From Polaromonas sp. AET17H-212 (GTDB lineage: Bacteria > Pseudomonadota > Gammaproteobacteria > Burkholderiales > Burkholderiaceae_C): DNA of 45,386 bases. The translations under genes were made by a program, and so were the position numbers. Below the pieces are notes generated by a model. That model saw only the letters and a list, made by a program, of their open reading frames with translations. It searched no databases and had not been told where the DNA came from. Where the stretch lies: positions 1 through 45,386 of the forward strand of contig NZ_NBZW01000032.1 in NCBI RefSeq assembly GCF_002379085.1, in the 5' to 3' direction. Of the stretch, positions 41,424 through 45,386 are shown one piece after another (the first letter of the stretch is position 1; the number at the start of each line of letters is the position of its first letter).

Positions 41424-41810
41424 GTGCCAAGGCCGCTGCCTCGCCGTTCATGGTGGGTCCTGGCTGGCAGGGCTGCCAGCGGCAGATGGCGCGGCGACCC
41501 TCACCGCTGCGGGGGGTTGCGGTTGGCCAGGAAGGCAGAAGAGGGTTCTCCCGCCTGCCTGAGGCGGCGTGGCTGGAATTCGCCGGAGCCACTGCTTTGC
41601 TGCTGCTGCCGGTTCGCGGGGTGCTGCGGCTGTTGCTGCAGACGGCGTGCCGGGGAAATGTGATTGCTGTTCAAGAAAAGCTCCCGAGGCGGGAAATCCA
41701 TGTGTCAGAACAACACATTCAATGGCACCTCAAGGCCTAGCCTAAAAAGATGAGCAGGCGGGTCCTGTCATCACGCCTTGCCGCTTGTTGTCAGACGCGT
41801 CCTACAGGCC
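41424..41810. other. Non-coding stretch
   Basis: About 390 bp between the DUF6279 and Crp/Fnr genes, which converge here. A CCGCC/GGCGG stem is visible near 41550. A minus-strand frame at 41501-41701 encodes a Gln-rich 66-aa peptide but has no ribosome site or family resemblance. I see nothing else to support. Confidence 0.4.
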
Positions 41811-42572
41811 CTAAAGCATTGGCACTTTGCGCATCGGCAGGTCGTAATAATCGGCAATCCGGTGCAGGGCCTTGGGGTTGAGCAGGGACAATTGCCCGCC
41901 CTTGAGCTCATGCAGCCCCAACTGTTGCAGGCGCCGCAGGGTCTTGTTGGTGTGCACCAGCGACAGGCCCAGCGCGTCGGCGATGTGCTGCTGGTTGATG
42001 GGAAAAGCCATGGCCCCATCCTGCACCAGCCCCACCCGCTCGGCCCGCCGGTAAAGATGGATCAGCAGCATCGCGACGCGCTCGGTGGCATTGCGCCGGC
42101 CTGTCGTCAACATGCCCTCATCGACCATGCCCTCTTCGCGCGCCGACAACCAGGTCACGTCGTAGCCCAAGCTGGGAAACTGCCGGAACAGGTCCCACAA
42201 ACCGTCTCGCGGAAACACGCACAGGGCCGTATCCGTCAGCGCCTCCACACCATGCGAGGCCCCGTCGGCAAACTCCTGCTGCAAGCCGATGAGGTCGCCG
42301 GGCAGCAGGAAGTTGAGAATCTGCCGCCGCCCGTCACTCAGGGTTTTGTAGCGAAAGGCCCAGCCGGCATACAGGGTGAACAGCTTGCCGTTGGGGTTCT
42401 GCTCCGAAATGATGGCGCTGCCGGCCAGGGCAACGGCCGCACCGCTTCGGAACGACTCGAAAAAAGCCAGCTCCTGCGGCGACACCGGCGTGAAGGCCTG
42501 GGTGGCGCGCAGCCCGCAATTGGCGCAGCGGCGGGGACAGGGGCTGGCGCCCGACAGGGGGATGAAGTGCAC
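41811..42572 (-). CDS. Crp/Fnr-family regulator with N-terminal Cys cluster
   Basis: A protein of 253 aa with a cyclic-nucleotide-binding-like barrel (LFTLYAGWAFRYKTLSDGRRQILNFLLPGDLIG) and an HTH near residues 190-220 (QQHIADALGLSLVHTNKTLRRLQ). C12, C16 and C19 (PCPRRCANC) plus C118 recall the Fe-S ligands of FNR, but the FNR Cys29 equivalent is absent. It may still bind a cluster with altered spacing and sense oxygen, or simply carry a remnant. It is divergent from the BLUF gene. Confidence 0.92.
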   Translation of the reverse strand: MHFIPLSGASPCPRRCANCGLRATQAFTPVSPQELAFFESFRSGAAVALAGSAIISEQNPNGKLFTLYAGWAFRYKTLSDGRRQILNFLLPGDLIGLQQEFADGASHGVEALTDTALCVFPRDGLWDLFRQFPSLGYDVTWLSAREEGMVDEGMLTTGRRNATERVAMLLIHLYRRAERVGLVQDGAMAFPINQQHIADALGLSLVHTNKTLRRLQQLGLHELKGGQLSLLNPKALHRIADYYDLPMRKVPML

Positions 42573-42650
42573 CGAAAAATTTTAATACCGAAACCCAGTG
42601 TCTTTTGACATTGTGGCGCCCGGGGCCGCTGGCTACATTACACGCCATCC

Positions 42651-43055
42651 ATGAACAAAGTACCCGAATTGCATGAAGTGCTGTACCTCAGCACCCTCGC
42701 GCCCGACGCGCCGCTCAAGGTGGTTGCCAGCATCGCCTCCCAGGCACGCAAGGCCAACCAGGCCGCAGGCATCACCGGTCTGCTGGTGTTTGACGGCATG
42801 CAGTTTTGCCAGCACATCGAGGGGCCGCGCAAGGCGGTGCTGGCGCTGACCGAACGCATCCGCCAGGATCCGCGGCATGTTGATGTCGACATCCTGTACC
42901 ACGGCCCGCTCGCGCAGCGCCGCTTCAGGCATTTTGGCCTCGGTTACACCGCCGTCGAGGACGTGGATGTGCTGGCCCGGCTGCGGGACGCCGGCGCCGA
43001 CGCGGCACTGGCCCAGTTTCTGGCGCTGCAACCAACGCTGGATCTGGACGGCTGA
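42651..43055 (+). CDS. BLUF-domain blue-light receptor
   Basis: A protein of 134 aa, a single-domain BLUF flavoprotein. The key residues that shape the light reaction around FAD are present: Tyr12 (LYLSTL), Asn36 (KANQAAGITG) and Gln54 (QFCQHIEG). No output domain follows, so it must signal by protein contact. The neighbouring Crp/Fnr regulator, only 78 bp away and divergent, is a candidate partner or regulator. Confidence 0.93.
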   Translation: MNKVPELHEVLYLSTLAPDAPLKVVASIASQARKANQAAGITGLLVFDGMQFCQHIEGPRKAVLALTERIRQDPRHVDVDILYHGPLAQRRFRHFGLGYTAVEDVDVLARLRDAGADAALAQFLALQPTLDLDG

Positions 43056-43078
43056 CACCGCCGGCGGCCAGCCAGATT

Positions 43079-43152
43079 GCCGCCGAGAAAAAGGCTCAGG
43101 CTTGCAGCGCGGCCCACATGTCCTTGTCACGCTCGACCGTCCAGATGCGTGG
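43079..43152 (-). repeat. Extra copy of the MBL gene 3' end
   Basis: 74 bp match 43226-43299 with four mismatches. On the minus strand it encodes RIWTVERDKDMWAALQA and a stop, differing from the true end by one residue (Val for Ala). It is cut off from any gene. Confidence 0.9.
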
Positions 43153-43155
43153 CGA

Positions 43156-43210
43156 ACAGTTTTTCGACCTGCGAGGGGCCCCGCTTGCGGGGATCGAAGC
43201 GAAAAACTGT
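43156..43210. repeat. Long hairpin between the two 3'-end copies
   Basis: Outer arms ACAGTTTTTCG and CGAAAAACTGT are perfect over 11 bp. An inner stem CCCCGC-TT-GCGGGG lies at 43179-43192. It fills almost the whole space between the direct repeats and resembles a small palindromic mobile element. Confidence 0.75.
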
Positions 43211-43242
43211 GAGGTTAATCCGCGCGCCGCCGAGAAACAGGG

Positions 43243-44232
43243 TCAGGCTTGCAGCGCGGCCCACATGTCCTTGTCACGCTCGGCCGTCCAGATGCGCGGA
43301 TTCTTGATGCCGCTGGCTTCGTCGTAGGCGCGGCTCACGTCAAACGGCAGGCAGTGTTCGTAAATGAACACCTGGCCAAAAATCGGGTCCATGCTCTTGC
43401 GGGTGTGATCCATCGCCGCCTTCAGGTCCATCTTCGCGGCTGCCGCTTCCTTGCCGCAACGAAACAGGGTTTCGACCCACTGTTTGGTGTAGTCGATGGC
43501 CTTGTTCACCTCGGCGGCCCCTTTCATCGCCTCGCCGCGGCCGGGCACGATGGCTTCGGCCCGCAGCGCGCGCAGTGCTTCCAGCGTGGCGGGCCACTCT
43601 TCGAGCTGGGCATCACCGGTGTAAACGCCGGCGTTGTACTCGACCAGGTCGCCGGAGAACAGCACTTTTTCTTCCTCGACCCAGGCGATCGTGTCGCCGC
43701 GCGTGTGGCCTGGGCCCGGGTGCCAGATCTGCACCCGCACGCCGCCGAGGTCGATCACCAGCTTGCCGGGGACTTCGCCCTTGACCGGGTTGCCGCCGGC
43801 AATGATCATGGTCGGCCAAGTCAGGCCGGGCACGCTTTCGGCGTTGCGGAACAGGCGCGGGAACCGCTCCATCTCGCTTTGCATGTCCTGGGCGCCGCGC
43901 TCGACGATCAGCTCGTAGGTGCCCTGGCTGGCGATGACTTCGGTCGCGCCTTCGGCGGTATAGGCACTGGCGCCCAGCACGCGTACTGCGTGATAGTGCG
44001 TCAGCAGCACGTACTTGATGGGCTTGTCGCTGATGGCGCGGATGCGCGTTATCAGGTCCTGTGCCATGGCCGGGGTGGCCGTTGCATCGCTGACCATGAT
44101 GAACTTGTCGCCAATGATCACGCCGGAATTCGGGTCGCCCTCGGCGGTGTAGGCCCAGCAGTGCGCGCTGAGCTGCTCAAAAGTGATCTTTTTGTCCGTG
44201 AGGTCGGACTGCGAGGCAAAGGCTTTGGACAT
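43243..44232 (-). CDS. MBL-fold protein with altered metal motif
   Basis: A metallo-beta-lactamase-fold protein of 329 aa from the ATG at 44232. Fold markers include VIIGDKFIMVSDATATP, VLLTHYHAVRVLGA, GPGHTRGDTIAW and LFSGDLVEYNAG. The usual HxHxDH motif reads HYHAVR, so the second metal site's Asp and His are missing while the first His pair, the GHTRGD His and the GDLVEY Asp remain. It may bind one metal. The reaction is unknown. A 34-bp operator and a TetR gene lie upstream on the same strand. Confidence 0.9.
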   Translation of the reverse strand: MSKAFASQSDLTDKKITFEQLSAHCWAYTAEGDPNSGVIIGDKFIMVSDATATPAMAQDLITRIRAISDKPIKYVLLTHYHAVRVLGASAYTAEGATEVIASQGTYELIVERGAQDMQSEMERFPRLFRNAESVPGLTWPTMIIAGGNPVKGEVPGKLVIDLGGVRVQIWHPGPGHTRGDTIAWVEEEKVLFSGDLVEYNAGVYTGDAQLEEWPATLEALRALRAEAIVPGRGEAMKGAAEVNKAIDYTKQWVETLFRCGKEAAAAKMDLKAAMDHTRKSMDPIFGQVFIYEHCLPFDVSRAYDEASGIKNPRIWTAERDKDMWAALQA

Positions 44233-44282
44233 GGGGGAGTCTCCGTTGGGAAGGGCCGAGAGCACGGCCTGAATTGTTGAAA

Positions 44283-44343
44283 TTTTACTATACGTAACTT
44301 ATTACGAATAGTAAAACCCCAAACCCCCAAACCCCCAAAACCC
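44283..44343. promoter_or_regulatory. TetR-type operator and adjacent G4-forming tract
   Basis: A 34-bp inverted repeat (44283-44316) has 15-bp arms with one mismatch: TTTTACTAT-a-CGTAA, spacer CTTA, TTACG-a-ATAGTAAAA. It lies 51 bp upstream of the MBL start. Next to it (44317-44343) four C-runs, separated by A3-A4, read on the coding strand as GGG-T4-G5-T3-G5-T3-G4, a telomere-like G-quadruplex sequence. Confidence 0.75.
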
Positions 44344-44378
44344 TTCAGCCCTTGACCTTCACCCTTGTGCTGCGACAG

Positions 44379-44975
44379 TCAGGACAGTCCGCGTTCGAGC
44401 ATGGCGACCACCTCCTGGGCATAGTCGCGGTAACTCATGGGCCCGTCGGGACGCATCCAGGTGAAGGTCCAGTTGATCATGCCGAACAGCATCATGGTCA
44501 CGGCCGTCTGGTTGGCGGGTGTGATGCGCTGCGGGTAAGCGCGCTTGAGAAAACGCGTCATGGCCGAGACCACGTCGCGCTGCCGGTCCAGGATCAGCTC
44601 GCGCTGCACGTCCCCGAGGAACTTGGTGTCGCCCAGCAGGGCGCTGTGGCGCGTGGCCGAGGTTTCGTACTGGTCCAGGAAGTTGCGGATCAGTTCGTGC
44701 AGGGCGGCACGGTCGTCCAGGTTCTTGCGCTGGGCGCTGGCCTCGGTCTGGCCGATGATGGCCAGCAGGTGCTGGGTGTAGCGGTCCAGCAGGTCGAACA
44801 GGATGGCTTCCTTGCTGCCGTAGTAGTGGTACAGCCTGGCCTTGGAGGTGCCGCAAGCCGCGGCGATGTCGTTCATGCTGGCGGCCATGTAGCTGCGCTG
44901 CGCAAAACACTGGGCGGCGACGTCGAGGATGGCCTCGCGCTGGAGCTCGTGGGTGGCGGATTTGGGGCGGGCCAT
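44379..44975 (-). CDS. TetR-family regulator
   Basis: A protein of 198 aa. HTH at about residues 12-58: REAILDVAAQCFAQRSYMAASMNDIAAACGTSKARLYHYYGSKEAIL. The C-terminal ligand domain resembles those of regulators for acyl-CoA or aromatic catabolism genes (QTAVTMMLFGMINWTFTWMRPDGPMS). The MBL gene follows on the same strand beyond the 34-bp operator, so it probably represses that gene. Confidence 0.93.
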   Translation of the reverse strand: MARPKSATHELQREAILDVAAQCFAQRSYMAASMNDIAAACGTSKARLYHYYGSKEAILFDLLDRYTQHLLAIIGQTEASAQRKNLDDRAALHELIRNFLDQYETSATRHSALLGDTKFLGDVQRELILDRQRDVVSAMTRFLKRAYPQRITPANQTAVTMMLFGMINWTFTWMRPDGPMSYRDYAQEVVAMLERGLS

Positions 44976-45015
44976 GCGCTATTGTGAAGCACGCCGGCCG
45001 CGCTAAAGTAGCGGC

Positions 45016-45239
45016 ATGCCTGCCGACCTGTCCTTTGCCCACTACTGCTGCGAGCTGCTCGCCAGCGCCGGGCCGTGCACGGCACGCCGCATGTTTGGCG
45101 GCTTTGGCATCAGCACCGGGGGGCTCAACATCGCGCTGCTGGCCGACCTCGGCCGGGGTGACACCCTCTGGCTCAAGGCGGACGAGGAAACCCGCGGACT
45201 GTTCGAAGCCGCGGGCTGTGCGCCTTTTGTCTACCAGGC
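45016..45239 (+). pseudogene. TfoX N-terminal domain protein, interrupted by IS
   Basis: The frame encodes MPADLSFAHYCCELL...RRMFGGFGISTGG...LWLKADEETRGLFEAAGCAPFVYQ, a TfoX N-terminal domain, about 75 residues. The last part of the domain is missing because the sequence changes at about 45240 to the left end of an insertion sequence; the frame then adds a short foreign tail to a stop at 45282. The product is probably non-functional. It is divergent from the TetR gene, 40 bp away. Confidence 0.85.
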
Positions 45240-45386
45240 TGTATGGACAGGACACATACGAAACAGGTGTTCGGAGACATAGGAAACACTTCTTCAGCGC
45301 CATTGGCGCAAGGAGAAGCGCATGCCCTGGCAACCGAGAGACCTGATGGACACCAAACGCGAGTTCGTGCAATTGGCCTTGCAAGA
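45240..45386 (+). mobile_element. Left end of an IS481-like insertion sequence
   Basis: The element appears to begin at TGTATGGACAGG (45240), where the tfoX homology stops, and runs past the window edge. Phrases such as GGTGTTCGGAGACATAGGAAACACT resemble the termini of IS481 members that have this kind of transposase start. The exact end and the target duplication cannot be set without the right end. Confidence 0.75.
45322..45386 (+). CDS. IS481-family transposase, N-terminal fragment
   Basis: MPWQPRDLMDTKREFVQLALQ from the ATG at 45322, with AAGGAGAAG upstream. IS481 transposases commonly start MPWK...MD.R..FV.LA before a helix-turn-helix. The catalytic DDE part is outside the window. Confidence 0.75.
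   Translation, partial: MPWQPRDLMDTKREFVQLALQ

Noticed and set aside
41501..41701. Gln-rich 66-aa ORF on the minus strand
   Set aside because: It has low-complexity composition, no Shine-Dalgarno and lies in a GC-rich non-coding spacer.
43079..43299. Assembly artefact explaining the duplicated MBL end
   Set aside because: The copies differ at four positions and are separated by a distinct palindrome, so a simple assembly duplication is unlikely, though not excluded without reads.

Overview
The window looks like chromosomal DNA of a betaproteobacterium of the family Comamonadaceae (Polaromonas/Rhodoferax/Variovorax-like). The reasons are the high GC content, a Burkholderiales-type porin, the long ilvA and coq7 proteins, the split cobT-cobS-cobC cluster, and many short GCTA...TAGC dispersed elements of a kind I associate with this family. 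Both ends lie in insertion sequences: an IS110-type transposase tail on the left and the start of an IS481-type element on the right. The window is therefore probably a draft contig broken at repeats. I see no rRNA, tRNA or CRISPR array.

Layout. (1) 0.5-9.1 kb, minus strand: a complete peptide/opine-type ABC importer (two substrate-binding proteins, two permeases, two ATPases) with an M20 amidohydrolase inside the operon. (2) 9.2-13 kb: DUF3047 lipoprotein, porin, an orphan Phd/YefM-like antitoxin in front of coq7, and an OsmC protein. A candidate small RNA lies between osmC and ilvA. (3) 13.2-18.6 kb, plus strand: ilvA, a CWC Cys-rich protein carrying an inserted palindromic repeat, the cobT-cobS-cobC end of cobalamin synthesis, and a 5'-nucleotidase. 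(4) 18.6-22 kb: enoyl-CoA hydratase, an SbmA/BacA-like ABC protein and queC. (5) 22.1-26.1 kb, minus strand: a TonB receptor resembling E. coli YncD/PqqU, a small cytochrome c and a PQQ-type sorbosone/aldose dehydrogenase. They look like a PQQ-scavenging oxidation module. Six perfect 7-bp repeats precede the receptor gene. (6) 26.4-29.2 kb: D-amino-acid dehydrogenase divergent from an ArgP-type LysR gene, then slyD. (7) 29.6-36.2 kb: an accessory-looking catabolic operon (SDR, TRAP transporter, split transketolase) divergent from its LysR regulator. (8) 36.2-41.4 kb: glmS, an Lrp-type regulator, glmU and a DUF6279 lipoprotein. A second, synonymously diverged copy of the glmS 3' end lies just downstream of glmS. 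(9) 41.8-45.4 kb: a Crp/Fnr regulator divergent from a BLUF photoreceptor, an MBL-fold protein with a duplicated 3' end, its probable TetR regulator with a 34-bp operator, and a tfoX-like gene cut by the right-hand IS.

Most interesting items: the duplicated glmS tail next to a catabolic island (attTn7-like scar), the candidate sRNA at about 13071-13168, the PqqU/cytochrome/dehydrogenase module with its hypermutable-looking repeat, the SDR-TRAP-transketolase operon lacking any kinase, and the tail-hairpin-tail structure behind the MBL gene. All functional calls rest on motif recognition by eye; no searches were run.
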